This document shows positions 22,861-33,191 of a stretch of DNA of 64,000 nucleotides, piece after piece. Location of the stretch: contig CAWEVH010000039.1 in the NCBI GenBank assembly GCA_963812415.1, positions 14,974 to 78,973 on the forward strand. Reading direction: 5' to 3'. The DNA is from JACVRW01 sp963812415 (GTDB taxonomy: Bacteria; Actinomycetota; Thermoleophilia; Solirubrobacterales; Thermoleophilaceae). Every line of letters begins with the position of its first letter. The first letter of the stretch is position 1. Made by a program: the position numbers and the translations under genes. The notes under the pieces were generated by a model. The model worked only from the letters and a program-made list of their open reading frames with translations, ran no database searches and was not told where the DNA came from.

Positions 22861-23244
22861 ATGTTGGGGAGCACCAAGGCCTACAGCGGCTTCGCGATCG
22901 ACGACCTCGACAAGGCGAAGGAGTTCTACGGCGACACGCTCGGGCTCAAGACGTCGGTCCTGAGCGACGAGATGGGACTGCTGTCACTTCAGCTGGCCGG
23001 CGATCGCGAGACGCTCGCGTACGTGAAGCCCGACTTCACGCCGGCCACCTACACGATTCTCAACTTCGTGGTGGACGACGTCGAGAGGGCGGTCGACGAG
23101 CTGTCGTCGAGGGGCGTCAGCTTCGAGCGCTACGACGGCTTCGGCCAGGACGAGCGGGGCATCGCGCGCGGCGGCGGCGGTCCGGACATCGCTTGGTTCA
23201 GGGACCCCGCGGGCAACATCCTGTCGGTCCACTCGGACATGTGA
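22861..23244 (+). CDS. VOC (glyoxalase-fold) family protein
   Basis: A 127-residue VOC protein from ATG 22861 with a GAAAGGAG ribosome site. Module 1 is AYSGFAIDDLDKAKEFYGDTLGL; module 2 contains LNFVVDDVERAVDELSSRGVSFERY and the terminal WFRDPAGNILSVHSDM. Metal-ligand positions are only partly acidic or His, so it may be a binding rather than a catalytic member. Positioned after the MFS exporter, it could be a resistance or sequestration protein (inference). Confidence 0.8.
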   Translation: MLGSTKAYSGFAIDDLDKAKEFYGDTLGLKTSVLSDEMGLLSLQLAGDRETLAYVKPDFTPATYTILNFVVDDVERAVDELSSRGVSFERYDGFGQDERGIARGGGGPDIAWFRDPAGNILSVHSDM

Positions 23245-23253
23245 CCCGGAGCG

Positions 23254-23649
23254 CTACTCCGGCCAGAAGTCCGACACCGTCTCCACGTCATCCCGGGGAT
23301 CGTCCGAGCGGGTGGAGACGATGATCACGACGGCGTCGCCGGGGCCCTCGTTCCAGACCGAGCGGACCACCGGCGGCGCCACGCGGACGAGCGTGCCCTC
23401 GGCGATGTCGATCACCTCGTCCTCCAGCTTGAACTGGAGGGTGCCGGAGGCGACGAAGTAGAGCTCCTCCTGGGTCTTGTGGCGGTGGCCGTAGCTGCCC
23501 TTGCCGCCGGTCCCCGCGGGCATCCGCCGCCAGCTGAAACCCACCTGCTCGGTGCCCAGGTCGCTCGCCGCGCTCATCCGCATCTCGCCCGGGTAGTCGC
23601 CGAGCACATCCGGGATCTCGTCGAGCTTCTTGATCGTCCAGTCGCTCAT
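23254..23649 (-). CDS. Cupin-domain protein
   Basis: A 131-residue single cupin. Motif 1 is YGHRHKTQEELYFVASGTLQF (G-x5-HxH-x3-4-E-x6-G pattern, residues about 54-74) and motif 2 is LVRVAPPVVRSVWNEG (P-x4-N-type). Metal ligands H55, H57 and E61-62 are present. Function of such stand-alone cupins ranges from dioxygenase to sugar isomerase, and cannot be decided. Confidence 0.8.
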   Translation of the reverse strand: MSDWTIKKLDEIPDVLGDYPGEMRMSAASDLGTEQVGFSWRRMPAGTGGKGSYGHRHKTQEELYFVASGTLQFKLEDEVIDIAEGTLVRVAPPVVRSVWNEGPGDAVVIIVSTRSDDPRDDVETVSDFWPE

Positions 23650-23743
23650 GGAGCGACACTAACCCAGCCGGGCGGTCCCCTGCGTCGACTTGACCACCCA
23701 TTCGGTGGCAAAGTCGACGCGGCCGACCCGCGAGGCCGCCGGC

Positions 23744-24952
23744 TCAGGACCAGCCGTCCCACGCGAGCAGCGCGGGCAGCGGGTCGAATGGCCGTCCGCC
23801 CTCGTACCACCCGGGCGCGCCCCAGAGCTCGAAGTGCAGGTGGCAGCCCCGGGCATTGCCGGTCTCCCCGACGGCGCCGATTCGCTGGCCGGTGTAGACG
23901 CGGTCGCCGGACCGGAATGGCGTGGGCTCGGCGAGATGCATGTAGGCGTAGTCGTAGTCGCTGCCGGTGCCGTCGATCACGAGGTAGTTGCCCGCGGCGG
24001 CGTGGTAGCCGCTGAACTGCACCTGCCCGCCGCGCGCCGCGACCATCGGCACACCGCAGGCCGCGAACACGTCGTGCCCCTGGTGCGAGTGGCCGGCGCG
24101 GCCCGAGCCGAAGTTCGCCCCGGCGCCGCCGAAGTCGTGCTTGCTGCGGACCGGGAAGATGTGGTCGTAGAGGTCGAAGGCGTCGCGCTGGACGTCCCCG
24201 GCCTGGGAGCTGCGCGCCTCGGCGCCGTCGGCGCTCGCCGCGGTGAGGCGGAACGAGTAGCGCCCGGGCTTGGCCGCGGCGGTGCCGATGCGGCCGTCCC
24301 AGTTGACGCTCTGCACCTGGCCCGGCACGACGCCCTGCGGCGACCACGACTTGACGACCGCGGCGTCCGAGGCGCGCACCAGCTCGACGGTGAGCGCGCT
24401 CGGGGCGGCGTCGGAGAGCCGGAACGAGAACGTGACCGCGCGGCGCGCCCCGATGTAGGCCTTGGTGCGGCTGGTGCCGGTCTCGAGGGCCGGCGCCCCC
24501 TGGGCCCTCGGACCCGGCACGGGTGTGAGCTCCGCGCCGGGCTCGGGCGGCGGGGCCGGCAGGATCGCCACCGGGCTGGTGGGAGCCGAGCGCAGGCCGT
24601 CGGCCGTGGCCACGGCGATCGCTCCGCTCACCGCCCCCATGGGCACCCGCGCGCGCAGCGCGGACTCGCGCGCGACGCCCACCTGGGTCACGGCGTTGTC
24701 GCCCTTCCCGTAGCTCCCGAGGAAGGTCACCTGGCGCACCTCGGCCAGGTCGCTGCCGAGCAGCCTCAGCACGCTCCCGGGCTGGGCGCGCCCCCGCGAC
24801 GCGCAGTCGCGGACGCAGGTCACCTTGGCGACCTTGGGCACGGCGACATATTCGGCTCCGCCGCCCCCTCCCTGGGTGGGCGGCGCTCCCGTGGCGGTCG
24901 GTGCGGTGACGAGCACGCTGAAAGCGAGCGCGCCGAGCATGCGACGCTTCAC
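23744..24952 (-). CDS. Exported M23-family peptidoglycan endopeptidase
   Basis: About 402 residues from GTG 24952 (AAGGA 12 bp upstream). A TTG at 24973 is another option. Signal peptide VKRRMLGALAFSVLVTAPTA. The middle region has IPT-like beta domains (PGSVLRLLGSDLAEVRQVTF; GRYSFRLTAASADG). The C-terminal LytM/M23 domain has the zinc motifs HSHQGHDVFAACG (HxxxD) and GCHLHFELWG (HxH), with YLVIDGTGSDYDYAYMHL between. It would cut peptidoglycan cross-bridges outside the membrane. A ydaO-type riboswitch precedes it, linking expression to cyclic di-AMP, as known for cell wall hydrolases in actinobacteria. Confidence 0.87.
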   Translation of the reverse strand: MKRRMLGALAFSVLVTAPTATGAPPTQGGGGGAEYVAVPKVAKVTCVRDCASRGRAQPGSVLRLLGSDLAEVRQVTFLGSYGKGDNAVTQVGVARESALRARVPMGAVSGAIAVATADGLRSAPTSPVAILPAPPPEPGAELTPVPGPRAQGAPALETGTSRTKAYIGARRAVTFSFRLSDAAPSALTVELVRASDAAVVKSWSPQGVVPGQVQSVNWDGRIGTAAAKPGRYSFRLTAASADGAEARSSQAGDVQRDAFDLYDHIFPVRSKHDFGGAGANFGSGRAGHSHQGHDVFAACGVPMVAARGGQVQFSGYHAAAGNYLVIDGTGSDYDYAYMHLAEPTPFRSGDRVYTGQRIGAVGETGNARGCHLHFELWGAPGWYEGGRPFDPLPALLAWDGWS

Positions 24953-24997
24953 GGAAACGTGGCTTCCTTGCAAATCCCTTTGGCCTCTCTTCGTTCC

Positions 24998-25168
24998 GGC
25001 CTACGGGGTTAGCTGACGGGCTCGCACCTGAAGAGCGGCGCTACAGCCGGGACAGTCCGGCCGATTCGCCCCCTCGAGAACTGGTTTTCGCCAGCGCTCG
25101 AACGGTTCCCCCGTTCCCTGGTGGCATCCGGGGATCGCCACCAGAGATTCGGCAGGCAATACTTGGCG
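24998..25168 (-). promoter_or_regulatory. ydaO-yuaA class cyclic di-AMP riboswitch
   Basis: Read on the minus strand, the leader has the class landmarks in order: GCCGAATCTCTGG at the 5' side, a GGTGGC...GCCACC helix, GGGAACGGGGGAACC, GGGGGCGAATCGGCC, and the near-invariant 3' block GAGCCCGTCAGCTAACCCCGTAGGCC. The last block is the most recognisable part of the family in actinobacteria. A TATACT -10 box at 25174-25179 places transcription start near 25168. It controls the M23 peptidase, whose start lies about 45 bp downstream. In this class ligand binding turns expression off. Confidence 0.85.
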
Positions 25169-25234
25169 CGGGCAGTATACCCACGCGGGAGGCGGGGTAG
25201 TCGCCCGTCGAGGCATCTGCCACACTAGGCCGTC

Positions 25235-25258
25235 GGCCGCCTTCGGGCGGCCTCTTTT
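25235..25258 (+). terminator. Terminator-like hairpin directly before rplM
   Basis: GGCCGCC-TTCG-GGCGGCC with a stable UUCG tetraloop is followed by TCTTTTCC, and the rplM start codon lies only 3-4 bases further. There is no plus-strand gene for 2 kb upstream for it to terminate. It could be an attenuator or translational control element of the rplM-rpsI leader. No other ribosome site is visible. Confidence 0.6.
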
Positions 25259-25261
25259 CCG

Positions 25262-25696
25262 ATGAAGACGTACGTGGCGACACCGGCTACCCGCGAGCGC
25301 AACTGGCTCGTGGTCGACGCGACCGGCAAGACGCTGGGCCGCTTGGCGACCCAGATCGCCAACTCGCTGCGCGGCAAGCGCAAGCCGGAGTACACGCCGC
25401 ACGTGGACGTGGGCGACTTCGTGATCGTGGTCAACGCCGAGCGGATCTCGGTCACCGGGAACAAGCGCGCCGAGAAGCGCTACTACCGCCACTCCGGCTA
25501 TCCGGGCGGCCTGCGCAGCCGCACGCTCGAGGAGATGCTCGCGCGCCGGCCGGAGGAGGTCATCCGCCTGGCGGTGAAGGGCATGCTGCCGCGCAACCGC
25601 CTCGGCCGTGCCCAGCTGCGCAAGCTCAAGGTGTACGCAGGGCCCGACCATCCCCACGCCGCGCAGAAGCCCGAGCCGATGGAGGTCGACGCCTGA
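25262..25696 (+). CDS. rplM: Ribosomal protein uL13
   Basis: A 144-residue protein of normal family length: KTYVATPATRERNWLVVDAT, GKTLGRLATQIANSLRGKRK, the conserved GDFVIVVNAERISVTGNK and RYYRHSGYPGGLR, and VKGMLPRNRLGRAQLRKLKV. It is a large-subunit assembly protein. The stop overlaps the rpsI start (TGATG), the usual L13-S9 pair. No Shine-Dalgarno is seen; a hairpin with U-run sits immediately upstream. Confidence 0.96.
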   Translation: MKTYVATPATRERNWLVVDATGKTLGRLATQIANSLRGKRKPEYTPHVDVGDFVIVVNAERISVTGNKRAEKRYYRHSGYPGGLRSRTLEEMLARRPEEVIRLAVKGMLPRNRLGRAQLRKLKVYAGPDHPHAAQKPEPMEVDA

Positions 25697-26589
25697 TGAC
25701 CGAAGAACCCCAGCAGCCCGAGGGCGAGCAGCCCGAGGAGGAGCAGACCCAGGGCGAGGCGCCCGGCCCCGAGATCGAGGGAGCCGAGGAGCTGGCCCAG
25801 GCGGCGGCGCAGGAGGAGGCTCCCGCCGCGGAGGAGGCCGAGGCACCAGCCGCGGAGGAGGAGGCACCAGCCGCGGAGGAGGAGGCACCCGCCGCGGAGG
25901 AGGAGGCTCCCGCCGCGGAGGAGCCCGCTGCCGAGGGCGAGCCGGCCGGTGTCGCACCCGGTGACCGTCCCCGTCCAGGCGCTCGCAGGAAGCAGGACGC
26001 CTCCGAGGGCGGTGACGAGGTCATCCCGGGCGCCCACCTCGAGCCGGATCTCGTGCTCGAAGAGAAGGCCGCCGCCGAGCAGGCCGGCGAGTACGGCGAG
26101 TACGAGCAGTACGCGGAGGCCGACGCCGACGAGGAGACAGCCGGCGAGGGGGCTCCCTCCGAAGCCGAGCCGGTGGCGCACACGCCGCTCGACCTCGCCG
26201 CCGACGCCCGCTACGCCGCCACCGGCAAGCGCAAGAGCGCCGTCGCCCGCGTGATCCTGAAGCCCGGCGAGGGCACCTACAACATCAACGGGCGCCACCT
26301 CGACGAGTTCTTCCCGCGCGTTCGGCTTCAGCGCATGGCGCGCCAGCCGCTCGAGGCGGCCGGCTACCAGGCCCGCATGGACGTGGTGGCGCGCATCCAC
26401 GGCGGCGGCGTGTCCGCGCAGGCCACCGCGCTGCGCCACGGCATCGCCCGGGCGCTCGTGGAGGCCGACCCCGCGCTGCGAGGCGAGCTCAAGCGCCGCG
26501 GCTACCTCACGCGCGACCCGCGCGTGAAGGAGCGCAAGAAGGCCGGGCTGAAGAAGGCCCGCAAGCGGCCGCAGTTCTCGAAGCGCTAG
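25696..26589 (+). CDS. rpsI: Ribosomal protein uS9 with long acidic N-terminal extension
   Basis: The C-terminal 130 residues (from about RYAATGKRKSAVARVILKPG to the RPQFSKR end) are canonical uS9, including the terminal KxR tail that contacts P-site tRNA. In front lie about 165 extra residues, almost all Glu/Ala/Pro, with tandem EEAPAAEE units at about 40-80 and a YGEYEQYAEADADEE segment. S9 is normally about 130 residues. The frame is continuous from the rplM overlap and no better start exists inside, so the extension appears real. Such acidic extensions occur on some actinobacterial ribosomal proteins; role unknown. Confidence 0.93.
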   Translation: MTEEPQQPEGEQPEEEQTQGEAPGPEIEGAEELAQAAAQEEAPAAEEAEAPAAEEEAPAAEEEAPAAEEEAPAAEEPAAEGEPAGVAPGDRPRPGARRKQDASEGGDEVIPGAHLEPDLVLEEKAAAEQAGEYGEYEQYAEADADEETAGEGAPSEAEPVAHTPLDLAADARYAATGKRKSAVARVILKPGEGTYNINGRHLDEFFPRVRLQRMARQPLEAAGYQARMDVVARIHGGGVSAQATALRHGIARALVEADPALRGELKRRGYLTRDPRVKERKKAGLKKARKRPQFSKR

Positions 26590-26596
26590 CGCAGCG

Positions 26597-27892
26597 GTGG
26601 CGCTGTTCGGCACGGACGGCGTCCGTGGAGTCGCGGGTGACTTCCTCACCGCGGAGCTCGCAACGGCACTCGGCCGCGCGGCCGCGGCGATCACCCCGGC
26701 GCAGGCGCCCCAGATCCTGATCGTCCGCGACACGCGCGAGTCGGGCGAGATGCTCGAGGCCGCGCTCGCCGCGGGCATCGCCTCGGCGGGCGGCCACGCG
26801 CTGCTCGGCGGCGTGCTGCCCACGCCGGGCGCGTCGATCCTGGTGCGGCGTCACGGCTTCGACATGGCGGTTGTGGTGTCCGCCTCACACAACCCGTACG
26901 AGGACAACGGCATCAAGTTCTTCGGCCCGGAGGGGATGAAGCTCGGCGACGAGCAGGAGCGCGAGATCGAGCGGCGCCTCGAGTCGCCCGGCTCGGGGAT
27001 CGGCCGGGTGCGCGAGCTCCACGGCGCCCCCGGCGACTACCTGCGCGAGCTCGAGCTGCGCTTCCGCGACCTCGACCTCCACGGCCGCCGGATCCTGCTG
27101 GACTGCGCGAACGGGGCCACCCATCGGGTCGCCCCCGAGATCTTCCGGCGGCTCGGCGCTCAGGTGGATGCCCTGGCCGTGGAGCCCGACGGCCGCAACA
27201 TCAACGACGGCTGCGGCTCGACCCACATCGAGCATCTCGTGGCGGCGATGGACGGGCACGACGCCGGCTTTGCGTTCGACGGCGACGGCGACCGCGTGCT
27301 GGCGGTGAGCCGCCACGGCGACGTCGTGGACGGCGACGAGCTGATGGCGCTGGCCGCGCTCCACCTGCGCGGGCGCGGAGCTCTGCCCGGCGAGGGCGTG
27401 GCGGTGACGGTCATGACGAACTACGGCTTTCACCGGGCGATGAGCGAGGCGGGCGTGGAGGTGGCGACCACGCCGGTGGGCGACCGACACGTGCTGGCCG
27501 AGCTGCTGCGGCGGGGCTGGGCCCTTGGGGGCGAGCAGTCCGGCCACATCATCGACACCGGCTTCGTCCCCGCCGGCGACGGCACCGCCGCCGCCCTGCT
27601 CACCCTCGAGGCGCTCGCGGACGGCGACCTGGCCGAGCGGCGCGCGATGGAGAAGCTTCCGCAGCGGCTCGTGAACGTGCGCGTGCGCGACCGGAGCGCC
27701 ATCGACGACGCCGACGCCGTTTGGGCCGCCGTCGAGGAGGAATCCGGGAAGCTCGAGGGCAGAGGCCGCGTGCTGGTGCGGGCCTCGGGCACCGAGCCGC
27801 TCGTACGGGTGATGGTCGAGGCGCCCGGGCCGGAGGAGTGCGAGGAGGTGGCCGGACGGCTGGCGAACCTGGTGGCGACGCAACTAGGCTAG
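26597..27892 (+). CDS. glmM: Phosphoglucosamine mutase
   Basis: A 431-residue alpha-D-phosphohexomutase from GTG 26597. Four domain signatures are present: LFGTDGVRGVAGDFLT, the active-site serine loop VVVSASHNPYEDNGIKFFG, the metal loop FAFDGDGDRVLAV, and the phosphate-binding LVRASGTEPLVRVMVEA. It converts glucosamine-6-phosphate to glucosamine-1-phosphate for UDP-GlcNAc and peptidoglycan. It lies in the glmM-glmS-acpS-nnr string. Confidence 0.94.
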   Translation: MALFGTDGVRGVAGDFLTAELATALGRAAAAITPAQAPQILIVRDTRESGEMLEAALAAGIASAGGHALLGGVLPTPGASILVRRHGFDMAVVVSASHNPYEDNGIKFFGPEGMKLGDEQEREIERRLESPGSGIGRVRELHGAPGDYLRELELRFRDLDLHGRRILLDCANGATHRVAPEIFRRLGAQVDALAVEPDGRNINDGCGSTHIEHLVAAMDGHDAGFAFDGDGDRVLAVSRHGDVVDGDELMALAALHLRGRGALPGEGVAVTVMTNYGFHRAMSEAGVEVATTPVGDRHVLAELLRRGWALGGEQSGHIIDTGFVPAGDGTAAALLTLEALADGDLAERRAMEKLPQRLVNVRVRDRSAIDDADAVWAAVEEESGKLEGRGRVLVRASGTEPLVRVMVEAPGPEECEEVAGRLANLVATQLG

Positions 27893-27899
27893 TTCGACC

Positions 27900-29729
<1,830 letters not shown>

Positions 29730-29733
<4 letters not shown>

Positions 29734-30095
29734 CCGGGATCGGTCTCGACCTGCTCGAGATCGAGCGGCTCGAGGTCGCGCTCCGGCGTCGCCCCCGATT
29801 GGCGGAACGGCTGTTCACCGAGGGCGAGCAAGCCTACGCGTCGGAGCGCGCCCGCCCGGTGATGCATCTCGCCGCCCGCTTCTGCGCGAAGGAGGCGGTG
29901 GCGAAGGCGCTCGGGCTGACCGGCTGGAGCTTTCGCGACGTCGAGGTGGTGGCCACGGACGCCGAGCCGCACGTGTCGCTCAGCGGCACGGCGGCCGACC
30001 GCGCGCGGCAGCTCGGCGGGGTGGTGCGGATCTCGCTCACGCACACCGATCGAGTTGCGGGCGCGGTGGCGATCCTCGCGCCGGCCGAGCGATGA
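29730..30095 (+). CDS. acpS: Holo-[acyl-carrier-protein] synthase
   Basis: GTG 29730 overlaps the glmS stop (GTGA); 121 residues. The Mg/CoA-binding motif is TGIGLDLLEIERLE (residues 2-15) and the second motif is RFCAKEAVAKALG (about 50-62), with the C-terminal VRISLTHTDRVAGAVAIL. It transfers 4'-phosphopantetheine from CoA to ACP. The typical E-R-L-F-T segment (AERLFTEGEQAYA) is present. Confidence 0.93.
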
Positions 30096-31612
30096 GCGCG
30101 TCGCTGCCCGAGTGGCTCGACCCGATCTACGAGGCGGCGGAGATGCGGTCGGTCGACGCCTGGGCGATCGAGGAGCGCGGGGTGCCGTCGCTCGACCTGA
30201 TGGAGCACGCCGGGCTCGGGCTGGCGCGCGTCACGGCCGCCGCGGCGCGGCCGGGCCCCGCGCGCGTGGTGGTGGGCAAGGGCAACAACGGCGGGGACGG
30301 GCTCGTGGTGGCCAGGCTGCTGCGCGAGGACGGCCACGACGTGGACGTGCTCGCCGCGGCGGACCTCGGGCAGCTGCGGGGGGATGCGCTGGCCAACCTC
30401 GAGCGGCTGCCGGGGGCGCAGCCGGAGCCGTTCTCCGAGGAGCGGCTGGAGGGATCGGGCGTGGTGGTCGACGCCCTGCTCGGCACCGGCTTCGAGGGCT
30501 CGCCGCGCGAGCCGCTGGCGTCGGTCATCGCCGCGATCAACGCCCAGGACGCGCCGGTGGTGGCCTGCGACGTGCCCTCCGGGGTGAGCGCCTCCAGCGG
30601 CGAGGTCGAGGGCGAGGCCGTCAGGGCCGCGGTCACGGCCACCTTCCACGGCCCCAAGATCGGGCTCTTCACGGCACCCGGCAAGGAGCACGCCGGACGG
30701 GTCGAGGTCGTGGAGATCGGCATCCCGCGCGGCGCGCCGGCGCCGGCCGCGGCCGGGCTGATCTCCGAGCGCGTGCTCGAGCTCTTCCCACGGCGCGAGC
30801 GCAGCGGCTCGAAGTTCACCTCGGGCGTGGTGGCGGTCGTGGGCGGCTCGAGCGGCCTCACGGGCGCGCCCACGATGGCGGCGCGCGCGGCCTCGCGCGC
30901 CGGAGCCGGCTACGTGCAGGTCGGCGTGCCCGCCTCGGCGCAGCCGGCGCTCGACATGCGCCTGCTCGAGCAGATGAGCCGCGGGCTGCCCGAGACGGAC
31001 GGCCATCACGGCCCTGAGGGGGTGGAGGAGGCCGTTCAGATGGCCGAGCGCGCGGGCGCGATGGTGCTCGGTCCCGGCCTCGGCCGCGACGAGGGCGCGC
31101 TCGAGTTCGCCCGCCAGGTCGCAAGCGCCGTGGAGGTGCCGCTGCTCGTGGACGCCGACGGGCTGAACGCCCATGCGGGACGGCTCGAGCTCCTTCGCGA
31201 GCGGCGCGCGCCGACCGTTCTGACGCCGCACGAGGGCGAGCTCGGCCGCCTGCTCGAGCGGGACTCGAGCGAGGTGGCCGGCCGGCGGCTGGCCGCGGCG
31301 CGCGAGGCGGCCGAGCGCAGCGGCGCCGTCGTGCTGCTGAAGGGAGACGACACCATCGTCGCCCTGCCGGAGGGCCACGTGGCGATCAGCCCCGGCGGCA
31401 CCCCCGCGCTCGCCACGGCCGGGACCGGCGATGTGCTCTCCGGCCTGATCGGCGCGCTGCTGGCGAAGGGCCTCGGCGCCTTCGAGGCGGCGTCGCTCGG
31501 AACGCTCGCCCACGTGCTCGCGGCCGAGGCCGCCGCGGCCCGGCTCGGCGCCGATCACGTACAGGCGGGCGACGTGATCGAGGCGCTGCCCTACGGCCTG
31601 ACCCTTCGCTAG
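30092..31612 (+). CDS. nnr: Bifunctional NAD(P)H-hydrate epimerase/ADP-dependent dehydratase
   Basis: A 506-residue fusion. The N-terminal YjeF_N epimerase (1-210) has VVVGKGNNGGDGLVVARLLR and VVDALLGTGFEGSPREPL. The C-terminal ribokinase-like dehydratase (about 225-500) has VVGGSSGLTGAPTMAARAAS, VLGPGLGRDEG, DADGLNAHAGRL, VLTPHEGELGRLL and ATAGTGDVLSGLIGALL. It repairs damaged, hydrated NAD(P)H. It overlaps acpS by 4 bp. The stop codon lies in a large inverted repeat. Confidence 0.93.
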   Translation: MSASLPEWLDPIYEAAEMRSVDAWAIEERGVPSLDLMEHAGLGLARVTAAAARPGPARVVVGKGNNGGDGLVVARLLREDGHDVDVLAAADLGQLRGDALANLERLPGAQPEPFSEERLEGSGVVVDALLGTGFEGSPREPLASVIAAINAQDAPVVACDVPSGVSASSGEVEGEAVRAAVTATFHGPKIGLFTAPGKEHAGRVEVVEIGIPRGAPAPAAAGLISERVLELFPRRERSGSKFTSGVVAVVGGSSGLTGAPTMAARAASRAGAGYVQVGVPASAQPALDMRLLEQMSRGLPETDGHHGPEGVEEAVQMAERAGAMVLGPGLGRDEGALEFARQVASAVEVPLLVDADGLNAHAGRLELLRERRAPTVLTPHEGELGRLLERDSSEVAGRRLAAAREAAERSGAVVLLKGDDTIVALPEGHVAISPGGTPALATAGTGDVLSGLIGALLAKGLGAFEAASLGTLAHVLAAEAAAARLGADHVQAGDVIEALPYGLTLR

Positions 31613-31673
31613 TACACGCGGCCGCAAGTACCGCCGGTCCCCTCCCGACGGAACTTTCGGCCGCGTGTACTAG
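31609..31673. repeat. 16-bp perfect inverted repeat forming a 65-nt hairpin
   Basis: CTAGTACACGCGGCCG (31609-31624) and its exact complement at 31658-31673 flank 33 bp that is itself partly self-complementary (AAGTACCGCC.../...GACGGAACTT). It covers the nnr stop codon and ends 16 bp before the next start. There is no U-run, so it is an atypical terminator, an mRNA stability element or a small palindromic repeat element. Confidence 0.7.
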
Positions 31674-31688
31674 ATTGGGCGCCCCCGC

Positions 31689-32147
31689 ATGGCCGAGCTG
31701 ATTCGCGAGATCATGGATGCGGAACCGGCGACGGTCCGGCCCGACACGCCGGTCGAGGACGTGGTCCGGCTCCTGCGCGACCACGAACTGCCCGGCCTGC
31801 CGGTGGTGGACGAGTCCGGCGCCTGCGTCGGCATCGTGACCGAGGCGGACCTGGTGCTGCCCGACGACCAGGGGGACCTCCACATCCCGCACTACGTGAA
31901 CCTGTTCGGAGGCACGGTGTTCCTCGAGCCGCTGGGGCGCTTCGAGCGGCGGCTCCGCAAGGCGTTCGCGTCCAGCGCCGCGGACATGATGACGGCGGAC
32001 CCCGACTCCGTCGGGCCCGACAGCACGGTGCGAGACGCGGCCCGGCTGATCCACGAGTCGGGGCACAACCGGCTGCCCGTCGTGGAGGACGGCCGCCTGG
32101 TCGGCGTGGTCACGCGCATGGACGTGCTCGGCGCTCTCGCGGCGTGA
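31689..32147 (+). CDS. CBS-domain pair protein
   Basis: A 152-residue protein of two CBS domains: IREIMDAEPATVRPDTPVEDVVRLL...GLPVVDESGACVGIVTEADLV (about 5-55) and ADMMTADPDSVGPDSTVRDAARLIHESGHNRLPVVEDGRLVGVVTRMDVL (about 97-146), separated by a linker. CBS pairs bind adenosine nucleotides and regulate partner proteins. It overlaps alr by 4 bp (GTGA), so it may relate to cell-wall or nucleotide status; target unknown. Confidence 0.85.
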   Translation: MAELIREIMDAEPATVRPDTPVEDVVRLLRDHELPGLPVVDESGACVGIVTEADLVLPDDQGDLHIPHYVNLFGGTVFLEPLGRFERRLRKAFASSAADMMTADPDSVGPDSTVRDAARLIHESGHNRLPVVEDGRLVGVVTRMDVLGALAA

Positions 32148-33191
32148 GTCCGGGTCCCGAGCGCGCCCTCGCACGGATCGACCTGGGCGCCATCGAGCGC
32201 AACTGCGCGCGGCTGCCCGGGCGGCTCTGCGCAGTGGTGAAGGCCGACGCCTACGGCCACGGACCCGTCGTGGAGGCGGCTCTCGCCGGCGGCGCGAGCT
32301 GGCTCGCCGTGGCCACGGCCGACGAGGCGCTGAGCCTGCGCGCCACCGTTCAGGACGTGCCGATCCTGGTGATGGGGGCGCTGACCCCCGCCGAGCTCAG
32401 GACGGCGCTGGACGCCCGGGCGGACGTGGTGGCCTGGACGCCGGAGGTCGCCGAGGCGGCCCCGCGCGTACACGTGAAGCTCGACACCGGCATGGGGCGC
32501 CTCGGCACGAAGGACCGCGAGCTGGCGCTTCGGCTGGCGGCGCGGCCGGGCACGGTCGGGGTGATGACGCACTTCGCCACGGCCGACGAGCCCGGCGACG
32601 AGCTGTTTCCCGCGCAGCTGGAGGCCTTCGCCCGCTTCGTCGCGGATCTGGGTCGCGACGACCTGGTCGCCCACGCCGCCAACAGCGCGGCCACGCTGCG
32701 CGACCCGGCCGCGCACTTCGACCTCGTCCGCTGCGGGATCGCGGTGTACGGGATGGACCCGTTCCACGAGGACCCGGCGACTCACGGCCTCGAGCCCGCG
32801 CTGTCGCTGCACTCGTGGGTCGCCGCCGTGCGCCGCTTCGAGGCTGGGCGACAGCGCCGGGTACGGGCGCCGCTGGACGGCCCGCGAGCCGACCTGGGTG
32901 GCGACCGTGCCGATCGGGTACGGCGATGGCTGGCGGCGCGCGCTCACGAACAACTGCGACGTGCTGATCGGAGGCCGGCGGCATCCGCTGGTGGGAACGG
33001 TCAGCATGGACAACGTGACCGTGGCGCTCGAGCCGGACACCGACGTGCGCGTTGGCGACGAGGTCGTGCTGATCGGCCGGCAGGGCGACGAGCGCATCCT
33101 CGCCGAGGAGGTGGCGCGCCGGCTCGGCACGATCAACTACGAGGTCACCTGCGGCCTCTCGCCGCGGGTGCGGCGAGAGTACGTGCGGTGA
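32144..33191 (+). pseudogene. alr: Alanine racemase, one apparent frameshift
   Basis: GTG 32144 overlaps the CBS gene. The PLP domain is intact: CAVVKADAYGHGPVVEAALA (PLP lysine), HVKLDTGMGRLG, TGVMTHFA-like VGVMTHFATADEPG and HAANSAATL, FDLVRCGIAVYGMDP. After RRFEAG (about 32846) the frame slips by one, then DSAGYGRRWTAREPTWVATV, PIGYGDGWRRALTNNCDVLI and the catalytic-Tyr-bearing region through GTVSMDNVTVAL and the end at 33191. Joined length is about 348, slightly shorter than usual. It supplies D-alanine for peptidoglycan. An indel error is likelier than loss, given the intact remainder. Confidence 0.9.
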
